A program made the translations under genes and the position numbers. 58,187 nucleotides of DNA, taken from contig NZ_LMOI01000006.1 in the NCBI RefSeq assembly GCF_001423525.1, forward strand, positions 917 through 59,103, read 5' to 3'. Of the stretch, positions 44,416 to 52,049 are shown piece by piece. Each line of letters starts with the position of its first letter. The stretch's first letter is position 1. The stretch comes from Arthrobacter sp. Leaf137. GTDB taxonomy: Bacteria; Actinomycetota; Actinomycetes; Actinomycetales; Micrococcaceae. Under the pieces are notes generated by a model. That model was not told where the DNA came from. It ran no database searches and saw only the letters and a program-made list of their open reading frames with translations.

Positions 44416-44601
44416 ATGTACCAGCAGGATTCACAGGCAGTTGCACCGGCGAACACGGCGGGCCGTGCGGTTCCGGAGTTCTACCTCCCCCTCGGCGGCG
44501 GCACCGATCCGGACTTCTTTGTTCCGGAGGACCGCATCCACGAACCCAGCCGCTTCTCGCGCTGGATCTCCACCCTCCCGGGCTTCGGCGGGCAGCGCTA
44601 A
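44416..44601 (+). CDS. Small protein of 61 residues under a purine-regulon-type operator
   Basis: A 61-residue, mildly acidic protein (MYQQDSQAVAPANTAG start; central VPEFYLPLGGGTDPDFFVPED; end RFSRWISTLPGFGGQR). It has no membrane segment, signal or Cys. The GGAGG ribosome site five bases upstream and the operator cluster directly before it argue that it is a real, regulated gene. It lies divergent from uricase and ends with a four-base overlap into the converging LigD gene. I know no family for it; a small adaptor or inhibitor in purine catabolism is only a guess. Confidence 0.6.
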   Translation: MYQQDSQAVAPANTAGRAVPEFYLPLGGGTDPDFFVPEDRIHEPSRFSRWISTLPGFGGQR

Positions 44602-45842
44602 GCTCCGGGGCGGCCGGGCCATTCCTTTCCGGCCCACGGATCGTAGTCCGCGATGAGGTCTTCCTGGCCCGGCCGGTCCGCGTCCGGGACGTGCTGCAGG
44701 TTGACCCGTACCCGGTACCAGAGCGAGCTTGAACCCCGCATTCCGTCCACCAGGACGTCCGCGGGCTGCAGGGATTTTACGACGACGGCGTGCCCGGACT
44801 TCCAATCCTCCAGTGCCTTGAGCGCCTCAGGCTTGGTTTTGGTGCGCGCCACCTCGATCAGCGGCATCAGGGACTGCCGGCGCCCGGTGCCGTTCGCGCC
44901 GCGGGGCGCCTTTTCTGCCGGTCCCAGTTCCTTCGCCAGTGCCAGCAGCCCGTCCAGCGACCCGGCGGCGGCATCAATGCCCGCGTGCGGATCGCCGATG
45001 TCCGCGAACCGTTCCAGCACCGTGGGGACCGTGAAACGTTCCGGCCGGACGGTGCGCACCTCATCCCAGGTGAGCGGCGTGGACACCCGCGCATCGGGCA
45101 GTGCACGCACCGAGTACGCCGATGCCACGGTGCGGTCCTTGGCGTTCTGGTTGAAGTCAACGAACACGCTCTCGCCGCGTTCCTCCTTCCACCAGCGCGC
45201 GGTGGCCAGGCCCGGGGCCCGGTTCTCCACCTCGCGGGCCAGGGTTTCGGCGGCCAGCCGGACATCCTTGTAGGACCACTCCGGCGCAATGCGCACCAGG
45301 ATATGCAGCCCGCGGGACCCGCTGGTCTTCGGCCAGCCCACCAGCCCCGCGTCGTCGAGGACCTCCTGCGCCACATAGGCCACGTCCACGATCTGCGACC
45401 AGTCCACGCCCGGCATGGGATCGAGGTCCACCCGCAACTCGTCGGGATGCTCCAGGTCCTCGGCCCGGACGGGGTGCGGATTCAGGTCCAGGCAGCCGAG
45501 GTTAACCACCCACGCGAGGCCGGCCGCGTCCCGGATGACGGCTTCCTCCGCCGACGTCCCGGAGGCGTAGTGCAGCGTGGTGGTGTCTATGAACGGCGGA
45601 TGGTTTTCCGGGACGCGTTTCTGGAAGAACGGTTCGGCGTCGATGCCCTTCGGGAACCGCTTCAGCACCATTGGCCTGCCGCCGGCACCCCGCAACGCAC
45701 CCTCCGCGACCGCAAGGTAGTACCGCACCAGGTCCAGCTTGGTCAGGCCCGGCTCGGGGAACACCACTTTGTCCGGGCTCGAGATCCGGACCTCAACACC
45801 CTCGATGTCCAGGATCTCGGCCGGCGTCTTTGACGGAGTCAT
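44598..45842 (-). CDS. ligD: LigD-type polymerase domain protein (NHEJ primase-polymerase)
   Basis: A 414-residue stand-alone LigD polymerase (archaeo-eukaryotic primase fold). VVFPEPGLTKLDLVRYY, GRPMVLKRFPKGI near 57, ELRVDLDPMPGVDW near 134 (catalytic DLD metal ligands), KTSGSRGLHILVRI near 167 (SGxxGxH motif) and GESVFVDFNQNAKDRTVASAYSVRA near 227 are the signatures. It fills gaps and adds (ribo)nucleotides during end joining. No ligase or nuclease domain and no Ku gene adjoins it. It starts 31 bases after the 8-oxoguanine deaminase stop, on the same strand. Confidence 0.93.
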   Translation of the reverse strand: MTPSKTPAEILDIEGVEVRISSPDKVVFPEPGLTKLDLVRYYLAVAEGALRGAGGRPMVLKRFPKGIDAEPFFQKRVPENHPPFIDTTTLHYASGTSAEEAVIRDAAGLAWVVNLGCLDLNPHPVRAEDLEHPDELRVDLDPMPGVDWSQIVDVAYVAQEVLDDAGLVGWPKTSGSRGLHILVRIAPEWSYKDVRLAAETLAREVENRAPGLATARWWKEERGESVFVDFNQNAKDRTVASAYSVRALPDARVSTPLTWDEVRTVRPERFTVPTVLERFADIGDPHAGIDAAAGSLDGLLALAKELGPAEKAPRGANGTGRRQSLMPLIEVARTKTKPEALKALEDWKSGHAVVVKSLQPADVLVDGMRGSSSLWYRVRVNLQHVPDADRPGQEDLIADYDPWAGKEWPGRPGA

Positions 45843-45873
45843 GGCGCCACGCTAGCAGCGGCGTTGCTGCCTG

Positions 45874-47268
45874 TCAGCCGTTGACTAGCCTGCGCGCTGC
45901 CGTGGAGTGCTCCGCAATCAGCGCGGGGATGTCCAGTCCGGGGATCCGGCCGTCCACCACACGCCACTGACCGCCCACCATGACCCGGTCAGCCCTGTCA
46001 GCCGCGCACAGCAGCAGCGCCGCGATGGGGTCGTGGCTGCCGGAGAAGCGCAGGTCGTCCAGCTTGAACAGGGCGAGGTCGGCCTGCATCCCGGGTGCAA
46101 GCTGGCCCAGTCCCTTTCGGCCCAGCACCGCCGCCGAGCCCCGGGTGGCCCAGCCGAGCGCCCGCTCCACCGGCACGTCCGCACCGTAGCGGAGGCGCTG
46201 CAGGTACAGGGCCTGCCGGGCTTCGAGGATCATGTTGGAGGCATCGTTCGACGCTGAGCCGTCCACTCCCAGCCCCACGGGAACGCCCGCGTCCTCCAGT
46301 TCCAGGACCCGGGCCGTTCCCGAGGCGAGGCGCATATTGGACGTTGGGCAGTGCGCGACGGCGGTTCCGGCCGCGCCGAGGCGGGTGATCTCCGCGTCGC
46401 TGAAGTGGATGCCGTGCCCCAGCCAGGTGCGGTCCGTCAGCCAGCCGACGCTGTCCAGGTAGTCGACGGTCCGCAGCCCGAACCGTTCCCGGCAGAAGTC
46501 CTCCTCGTCCAGTGTTTCGGCCAGGTGCGTATGGAGCCGCACATCCAGCCGTTCGGCAAGGGCTGCGCTTTCGGCCATGATTTCCTTGGTCACCGAGAAC
46601 GGCGAGCACGGGGCCAGGGCGATCTGGATGGCCGCGTCCTCGCCGCGCTCGTGGTACTCCGAGACCAGGCGCTCGCTGTCCGCCAGCACCACGTCCGGAT
46701 CCTGCACCGTGGACTGTGGCGGCAGGCCGCCGTCGTCCGTTCCCAACGTCATGGAGCCGCGGGTGAGTGTGGCGCGCATGCCCAGCCGGCGCACTGCAGC
46801 AACCTCGATGTCGATGGCGTCTTCGAGGCCGGCCGGGAACAGGTAGTGGTGGTCTGCCGCGGTGGTGCAGCCGGACAGCAGCAGCTCGGCCAGGGCAACC
46901 GTGGCTGCCAGCTCGAGGTCCTTCGGCGTGAGCCGCGCCCACACCGGGTACAGGTTCTGCAGCCAGGGGAACAGCGGGGCGTTGGCCACCGGACCCCAGG
47001 CGCGCGTCAGGGTTTGGTAGAAGTGGTGGTGCGTGTTGATCAGCCCTGGGAGCAGGACGTGGCTGCCGGCGTCGAAGGTTTGGGAGCAGGGTGCGGACGG
47101 CTGCTGGCCCGCGGCGAGGACCTCCGTGATGACGCCGTTGCTGATAACCAGCCCGCCCGAGGCGTCGAGGGAATTGGCGGTGAAGACGGCCAGCGGGTTC
47201 CGGATCCAGAGCCGGGCGGCGGGATTGGTGGCGGCGGAAGCAGGGGAGGGAAGAGTCACGGAAGGCAT
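45874..47268 (-). CDS. 8-oxoguanine deaminase (amidohydrolase)
   Basis: A 464-residue zinc amidohydrolase closely resembling the Pseudomonas 8-oxoguanine deaminase, which gives urate directly from 8-oxoguanine. INTHHHFYQTLTRAW near residue 72 holds the metal-binding His cluster, CTTAADHHYLFPAG near 125, RLHTHLAET near 235, LGHGIHFSD near 272 and GLGVDGSASND near 323 (metal Asp) follow. ATG at 47268 has AAGG very close; GTG at 47259 has better spacing to it and is an alternative. It is divergent from guanine deaminase over a 411-base gap and is followed by ligD after 31 bases. Confidence 0.9.
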   Translation of the reverse strand: MPSVTLPSPASAATNPAARLWIRNPLAVFTANSLDASGGLVISNGVITEVLAAGQQPSAPCSQTFDAGSHVLLPGLINTHHHFYQTLTRAWGPVANAPLFPWLQNLYPVWARLTPKDLELAATVALAELLLSGCTTAADHHYLFPAGLEDAIDIEVAAVRRLGMRATLTRGSMTLGTDDGGLPPQSTVQDPDVVLADSERLVSEYHERGEDAAIQIALAPCSPFSVTKEIMAESAALAERLDVRLHTHLAETLDEEDFCRERFGLRTVDYLDSVGWLTDRTWLGHGIHFSDAEITRLGAAGTAVAHCPTSNMRLASGTARVLELEDAGVPVGLGVDGSASNDASNMILEARQALYLQRLRYGADVPVERALGWATRGSAAVLGRKGLGQLAPGMQADLALFKLDDLRFSGSHDPIAALLLCAADRADRVMVGGQWRVVDGRIPGLDIPALIAEHSTAARRLVNG

Positions 47269-47460
47269 CCTTGTCTGGGCGGAGTTCTGCACGTTCCAGC
47301 TCAGTGAGGCCCTGTCTGCTGATCCAGGTGGCCGGCTGCCAACTGCCATGCGGCGGGCGGTCCGGGTCCGCACCAGCGTAGGGAATGCCGGTGACCTGCG
47401 TCAATGGCCGCGGAATGTGACCGGGGGATGGGCGCGGCCGGTGAAGAGCGCGAAACATCG

Positions 47461-47477
47461 ATTTCACATTGCGAAAT
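47461..47477. promoter_or_regulatory. Dyad ATTTC-N7-GAAAT between the two deaminase genes
   Basis: An inverted repeat in the AT-rich part of the divergent 8-oxoguanine deaminase/guanine deaminase promoter. It matches the second dyad at the uricase promoter and lies ~40 bases before a possible -10 (TAATCT at 47519) of the guanine deaminase transcript. The other bases of the 411-base gap, 47269-47460, show nothing further. Confidence 0.45.
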
Positions 47478-47552
47478 TAAATTTCCAGAAACCTATGGCG
47501 TGGACCACAAACCGGTGCTAATCTCGATTCTGCCAAAGGCGGGCACCCGAAC

Positions 47553-47661
47553 CCGGGAAGCTATCTACCAGGCGCAACTAAACCTTCACAGCACATGCTG
47601 AAGCCTGGTAACCGTTCGCACCTGGTTCCTCTGGTCCTTTGCGCGGCTTCAGGCTTCCCGG
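47553..47661 (+). promoter_or_regulatory. Candidate structured leader (riboswitch or attenuator) of guaD
   Basis: In the long leader of guanine deaminase, CCGGGAAGC (47553-47561) pairs exactly with GCTTCCCGG (47653-47661), closing a domain. Inside, TACCAGGC (47566-47573) pairs with GCCTGGTA (47603-47610) around a hairpin CAGC-ACAT-GCTG (47589-47600). GCGCAA (47572-47577) and TTGCGC (47639-47644) can pair instead, and GAAGCCTG (47600-47607) is exactly complementary to CAGGCTTC (47650-47657), which would break both main helices. The closing helix ends a few bases before the ribosome site AAGGA (47666-47670). Competing structures beside the ribosome site are typical of regulatory leaders; the sequence matches no family I recognise. 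Confidence 0.45.
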
Positions 47662-47679
47662 CACTAAGGAAGTCGCATC

Positions 47680-48174
47680 ATGAGTACCACCGTCACGGCC
47701 GAGCAGTTCCTGGCCCGATCCATCCGGCTGGCAACAGCCAACGTCCTCAACAGTGGCGGGCCCTTCGGCGCCATGATCGTCACCGCGGACGGCAAGACGT
47801 TCGACGGCGTCAACCGCGTCACCGCGGACAACGATCCCACCGCCCACGCCGAAGTCACCGCCATCCGCACCGCCTGCCGCGAGCTGGGCACCTTCGACCT
47901 CAGCGGCGCTGTCCTCTACACCAGCTGCGAGCCATGCCCCATGTGCCTGGCCTCGGCACTCTGGGCCCGCGTGGAGCGCGTGGTCTTCGCCGCGGACCGC
48001 CACGACGCCGCCTCGGTGGGCTTCGACGACGCCGTCTTCTACGAGTACTTCGACAACCAGGACAGGGACTCCCTGATGCCGGTCTCCAAGCTGGAACTGG
48101 CCGATCCCCAGGCGCCGGCCCCGCTGGAGCCGTTCAACACCTGGAACACGCTCGAATCCAGGATTGACTACTAG
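47680..48174 (+). CDS. guaD: Guanine deaminase (cytidine deaminase-like fold)
   Basis: A 164-residue zinc deaminase that converts guanine to xanthine. NSGGPFGAMIV near residue 25 binds the base, THAEV-type TAHAEVTAIR near 54 has the zinc His and catalytic Glu, and TSCEPCPMCLASALWARV near 83 has the two zinc Cys residues. DNQDRDSLMP and the acidic C terminus match bacterial GuaD rather than tRNA adenosine deaminase. AAGGA lies about ten bases before the ATG. It is the first gene of a run guaD-permease-xdhC-xdhB-xdhA and has a highly structured leader. Confidence 0.93.
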   Translation: MSTTVTAEQFLARSIRLATANVLNSGGPFGAMIVTADGKTFDGVNRVTADNDPTAHAEVTAIRTACRELGTFDLSGAVLYTSCEPCPMCLASALWARVERVVFAADRHDAASVGFDDAVFYEYFDNQDRDSLMPVSKLELADPQAPAPLEPFNTWNTLESRIDY

Positions 48175-48180
48175 GGCCCG

Positions 48181-49755
48181 GTGGCTGACATGACAATCCT
48201 GGACAATTCCTCTGAAAAGCAGGCTGCACTGTTCCCGAAGGGTGACAACAATGCAGAGCCCGCAGGGGCACGCGACACGCAAACGGCAACCGGGCGGGGA
48301 CGGCAAGGAAGCACCCCGCCGGCGCCAAACAACATCCTTGACCGGTTCTTCCAGATCACCCGGCGCGGCTCCACCGTGGCCCGCGAATTCCGCGGCGGCC
48401 TGGTCACGTTCTTCACCATGGCGTACATCGTCATCCTGAACCCCCTGATCCTGGGCGGCTTCAGCGCGGACAACGCCCCCACCGATGTGGCGGGCGGCTG
48501 GCTCTCCGCAGCCCAAGTGGGGGCAGTCACCGGCCTCACGGCGGGTGTCATGACCATCCTCTTCGGCCTCATCGCCAACCTTCCGTTCGGCCTCGCGGCC
48601 GGTCTCGGCATCAACTCGTTCCTGGCCGTTTCCGTGATCCAGGAGGTCACGTGGGCCGAAGCCATGGGCCTGGTGGTGATCAACGGCATCCTGATTGTGC
48701 TGTTCGGCGTCACCGGCGCCCGGACCGCCATCTTCCGGGCGGTACCCAAGGAACTCAAGGCCGCCATCACCGTGGGCATCGGCCTGTTCATTGCCTTCAT
48801 CGGCTTCGTGGACTCCGGCTTCGTCCGGCCCACCGCGGGAGGTCCTCCCGTCCAGCTGGGCGACGGCGGCTCCATCACGTCCGTGCCCACGCTCGTGTTC
48901 GTCGTTGGCCTCCTGGCCATGGGCATCCTGGTGGCCCGCAAGGTCCAGGGCGGCCTGCTCATCGGCATCGTCGGCACCACCGTGCTGGCCGCCGTCGTTG
49001 AAGCCTTCATGAAGATCGGCCCCGCCAGCGCCACCAACCCCGGCGGCTGGCACCTGAACACCCCCGTCCTGTCCGGCCAGCTTGTGTCAGCTCCGGACCT
49101 GGGCCTGGTGGGCCAGTTCGACCTCTTCGGCTCGTTCGCCAGGATCGGCGGACTTGCAGCCACCATGCTGGTCTTCACCCTCGTGTTCACCAACTTCTTC
49201 GACGCCATGGGCACCATGACCGGCCTGGCCAAGAGCGCCGGCGTCGCACACAAGGACGGAACGTTCCCGCGGCTCAAGTCCGCCTTCATCGTGGAAGGCT
49301 TCGGCGCTGTTGCCGGCGGTGCCACCTCCGGTTCCTCCAACACGGTCTACATCGATTCCGCTGCCGGCATCGGCGAAGGGGCCCGCACCGGCCTGGCCTC
49401 CGTGGTCACCGGCGTGCTGTTCCTGGGCTCGATGTTCCTCACCCCGCTCACCAGCGTGGTGCCGCTGGAGGTCGCGGCCGCGGCCCTGGTGGTGGTGGGC
49501 GCCATGATGATGGCCCAAATCCGCGAGATCAAGTTCACCAAGTTCACGGTGGCGCTGCCGGCATTCCTCACGATCGTGACCATGCCGCTGAGCTACTCGA
49601 TCGCCAACGGCATCGGTGTGGGCTTCGTCAGCTGGGCCATCATCGGCGCCGCGTCCGGAAAGGCGAAGAAGATCCATCCGCTCATGTGGGTGGTCAGCGC
49701 CGGGTTCCTGGTGTACTTCGCCCGCGGGCCCATCAACGCCCTGCTGGGCGGCTGA
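48181..49755 (+). CDS. AzgA-type purine permease (guanine/hypoxanthine)
   Basis: A 524-residue NCS2 transporter of the AzgA subgroup with about 12-14 helices. EFRGGLVTFFTMAYIVILNPLIL near residue 70, ANLPFGLAAGLGINSFLAVSV near 137, TLVFTNFFDAMGTMTGLAKSAG near 345 and GATSGSSNTVYIDSAAGIGEGARTGLASV near 383 are the signatures. The first ~60 residues are a variable cytoplasmic tail. GTG 48181 is six bases after the guaD stop; ATG at 48190 is an alternative. Guanine uptake next to guanine deaminase is the natural reading. Confidence 0.92.
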   Translation: MADMTILDNSSEKQAALFPKGDNNAEPAGARDTQTATGRGRQGSTPPAPNNILDRFFQITRRGSTVAREFRGGLVTFFTMAYIVILNPLILGGFSADNAPTDVAGGWLSAAQVGAVTGLTAGVMTILFGLIANLPFGLAAGLGINSFLAVSVIQEVTWAEAMGLVVINGILIVLFGVTGARTAIFRAVPKELKAAITVGIGLFIAFIGFVDSGFVRPTAGGPPVQLGDGGSITSVPTLVFVVGLLAMGILVARKVQGGLLIGIVGTTVLAAVVEAFMKIGPASATNPGGWHLNTPVLSGQLVSAPDLGLVGQFDLFGSFARIGGLAATMLVFTLVFTNFFDAMGTMTGLAKSAGVAHKDGTFPRLKSAFIVEGFGAVAGGATSGSSNTVYIDSAAGIGEGARTGLASVVTGVLFLGSMFLTPLTSVVPLEVAAAALVVVGAMMMAQIREIKFTKFTVALPAFLTIVTMPLSYSIANGIGVGFVSWAIIGAASGKAKKIHPLMWVVSAGFLVYFARGPINALLGG

Positions 49756-49815
49756 CCCGCCGCGCGCCCCTTCGGCCGCGGCAACCTTCCCCAACCACCT
49801 GCGAGGAACGACAAT

Positions 49816-49860
49816 ATGGACACCACCGCCGCGCGGAAGAAGGAGCACCGCAATGCTTGA
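49816..49860 (+). CDS. Candidate 14-codon leader peptide overlapping the xdhC start
   Basis: ATG at 49816, preceded by GAGGAACG, opens MDTTAARKKEHRNA and stops at TGA 49858-49860, three codons into xdhC. The xdhC ribosome site AAGGAG is inside this short frame, so translating it would occupy or open that site. Support is limited to the ribosome site and overlap. Confidence 0.3.
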   Translation: MDTTAARKKEHRNA

Positions 49861-51121
49861 CCTGATTCCACTCCTCGGCAGCTGGACGCCCCACCTGGGC
49901 GGACGGTTTGCCGTTGCCACCATTGTTGGTGCCGGCGGTTCGGTGCCCAGGCCGGTTGGCACCTCCATGCTGGTCGCTGAGTCCGGGCCTGTGCTGGGCA
50001 GCCTCTCCGGCGGATGCGTGGAGGGCGCCGTGGTGGCGCTGGCGCAGGACGCCATGGACGACGGCGGCAGCCGCCGCAGGACCTTCGGCTTCAGCTCCAC
50101 GGATGCCTTCGCCGCCGGGCTCACCTGCGGCGGAGAGCTGGACATCCACGTGGAACCGGTGTCCGCCGCAGTGCCCGGCGGCACGCCGCACCCGCTGCGC
50201 GCAGCCCTCATCCACCTGGCGGGCGGCATCGCCGGCGAACCCGTTGCCCTGGTGCGGCGCCTGTCACCGGACGGCGCCGCCGGGGGAGGGGCCGCCGTCG
50301 TCCTGCCGGATCCGGCCAGTGCCCACGCGGCGGCACCGGAACTCGCGGCGCTGTTGAGTGCCGTGGGATCCGGGCGGGAAGGGGCGGAAATTCCTGCTCT
50401 TCTCCAGGCGCTGCTGCGGACCGGCGGTACCGGATTGGTTCCGCTGCCCGGTCCGGACGGGTGCCTTCCGGACCGGGCGGCGGGCAGCCACGGCGAACCT
50501 GCCTTGCTGGTGGAATCCCGGCTGGCTCCACCGCGGATGCTGGTGTTTGGCGCCAATGACTTCGGCGCCGCCCTGGTGCCTGCGGCCAAGCTCCTCGGCT
50601 ACCACGTGACCCTCGTGGACGCCCGCCCTGCTTTCGCCAGTCAGCCCCGGTTCGCCGCCGCGGATGCCGTGGTCACGGACTGGCCGCACCGGTACCTGGC
50701 GGCCGAGGCAGCGGCGGGCAGGCTGGACAGCCGCACCGTGGCGGCCGTCCTCACCCACGACCCCAAGTTCGATCTTCCGCTCCTCGAAACGGCCCTCGGC
50801 CTCGACCTCGCCTACGTGGGGGCCATGGGGTCGCGGCGCAGCCACCTGCAGCGCGTCGACAGCCTGCTCAGTGCGGGCATCCCGCCCGGCCGGATCGCAC
50901 AGCTCCATTCACCCATCGGCCTGGACCTCGGCGCCGTCACCCCGGCGGAGGTGGCCGTGTCCATCACGGCCGAGCTCATCGCCGCCCGGACCCGCGCCGC
51001 CACCGGCATTCCGCTCCGGGACCGTTCCGGGCCCATCCACGGGAACAACGTTGGCCAGGCTGCGATTACCGGTCCGCCGGCGCCCACCACCCTTTACCAG
51101 CAGGAGAACGCATGGACATGA
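49853..51121 (+). CDS. xdhC: XdhC/CoxI-family molybdenum cofactor maturation protein
   Basis: A 422-residue maturation factor expected to bind and sulfurate the molybdenum cofactor and hand it to xanthine dehydrogenase. Residues ~15-85 form the XdhC/CoxI domain (ATIVGAGGSVPRPVGTSMLV, GSLSGGCVEGAVV) and residues ~220-375 the Rossmann domain (MLVFGANDFGAALVPAAKLLGYHVTLVDARPAF, AAVLTHDPKFDLPLLETAL, YVGAMGSRRSH). It is longer than the minimal XdhC, with a variable middle. AAGGAG seven bases upstream marks ATG 49853. Its end overlaps the FAD-subunit start by ten bases. Confidence 0.9.
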   Translation: MLDLIPLLGSWTPHLGGRFAVATIVGAGGSVPRPVGTSMLVAESGPVLGSLSGGCVEGAVVALAQDAMDDGGSRRRTFGFSSTDAFAAGLTCGGELDIHVEPVSAAVPGGTPHPLRAALIHLAGGIAGEPVALVRRLSPDGAAGGGAAVVLPDPASAHAAAPELAALLSAVGSGREGAEIPALLQALLRTGGTGLVPLPGPDGCLPDRAAGSHGEPALLVESRLAPPRMLVFGANDFGAALVPAAKLLGYHVTLVDARPAFASQPRFAAADAVVTDWPHRYLAAEAAAGRLDSRTVAAVLTHDPKFDLPLLETALGLDLAYVGAMGSRRSHLQRVDSLLSAGIPPGRIAQLHSPIGLDLGAVTPAEVAVSITAELIAARTRAATGIPLRDRSGPIHGNNVGQAAITGPPAPTTLYQQENAWT

Positions 51122-52047
51122 ACACCATCGAGGCAGTGGTCCCCACCACGGACCCCGCACAGTGGCGCGACGGCGACGCCTGGCTCGCCGGCGGCACGGT
51201 CCTGTTCTCCTATGGCAGCTATGCCTTCGGACCCCAGCCCGTCAAGCGCCTCCTCGACCTCGGCGCAGCAGGCTGGACAGCTGTCACCGTCACCGACGAC
51301 GGGATCGACCTCGCCGCCACCTGCAGCATCGCCGAGCTGTACCGCCTCCCGGAATCCCCGGACGCCGCAGGCCTGCCCTGGCCGGCGCTGGACCTGGTCC
51401 GGCCGTGCTGCGATTCCTTCGTTGCTTCCTTCAAGGTGTGGAACATGTCCACCGTGGGCGGCAACCTGTGCACCGCACTGCCCGCAGGGCCTGTCATCTC
51501 GCTGTGCGCGGGATTGGACGGCGTGGCCACCATCCTGGGCCCCGGCGGTACCAGCCGCAGCGTCCCCGTGACCGACTTCGTGACCGGGGACGCGACGAAC
51601 TGCCTGGCACCGGGCGAGCTGCTCCGCAGCGTCCACCTCCCGGCGTCGGCCCTGTCATCCCGAACCGCCTTCCGCCGCCTGTCGCTGAGCAACCTGGGCA
51701 GATCCGGGGTGCTGCTGATTGGAAGGCTCGACGGCGGCACCGCGTTGGTCCTGACCGTCACCGCTGCGACCAAGCGGCCCGTACAGCTGCGCTTCGACAC
51801 GATCCCGGACGCCGACCACCTGGCGGCCGCGCTCGAGGACGCCATACCGGCCGGCCTGTACCACGATGACATCCACGGGCTCCCGGCTTGGCGGCGGGAT
51901 ATGACCTACCGGCTGGCCGAGGAAATCCGTACCGAATTGGCAGCGCCTGAGGGCACAGGAGCGGCGGGCCCCACCGTGTCCGGCGACTTCTGGCCTCCCC
52001 GGAGCACCCCGGCCTCCGGGTCCACAGCACTTCCGAAAGGGGCCTGA
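51112..52047 (+). CDS. Xanthine dehydrogenase FAD-binding subunit
   Basis: A 311-residue FAD subunit (CoxM/XdhB-type) that passes electrons from the iron-sulfur clusters to NAD. AWLAGGTVLFSYG near residue 25 and SFKVWNMSTVGGNLCTALPAGP near 108 bind FAD; FRRLSLSNLGRSGVLL near 187 belongs to the C-terminal CO-dehydrogenase flavoprotein domain. GGAG six bases upstream supports ATG 51112. It overlaps xdhC by ten bases and ends two bases before the large subunit gene. Confidence 0.9.
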   Translation: MDMNTIEAVVPTTDPAQWRDGDAWLAGGTVLFSYGSYAFGPQPVKRLLDLGAAGWTAVTVTDDGIDLAATCSIAELYRLPESPDAAGLPWPALDLVRPCCDSFVASFKVWNMSTVGGNLCTALPAGPVISLCAGLDGVATILGPGGTSRSVPVTDFVTGDATNCLAPGELLRSVHLPASALSSRTAFRRLSLSNLGRSGVLLIGRLDGGTALVLTVTAATKRPVQLRFDTIPDADHLAAALEDAIPAGLYHDDIHGLPAWRRDMTYRLAEEIRTELAAPEGTGAAGPTVSGDFWPPRSTPASGSTALPKGA

Positions 52048-52049
52048 CC

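Noticed and set aside
47595..48167. Frame opening inside the guaD leader with a hydrophobic start
   Set aside because: It overlaps guaD out of frame, becomes Arg/Pro-rich shadow sequence, and lacks a ribosome site.
47578..49053. 491-codon and other long minus-strand frames over guaD and the purine permease
   Set aside because: Shadows of guaD and the AzgA-type permease, which carry catalytic and transport motifs in the plus strand.
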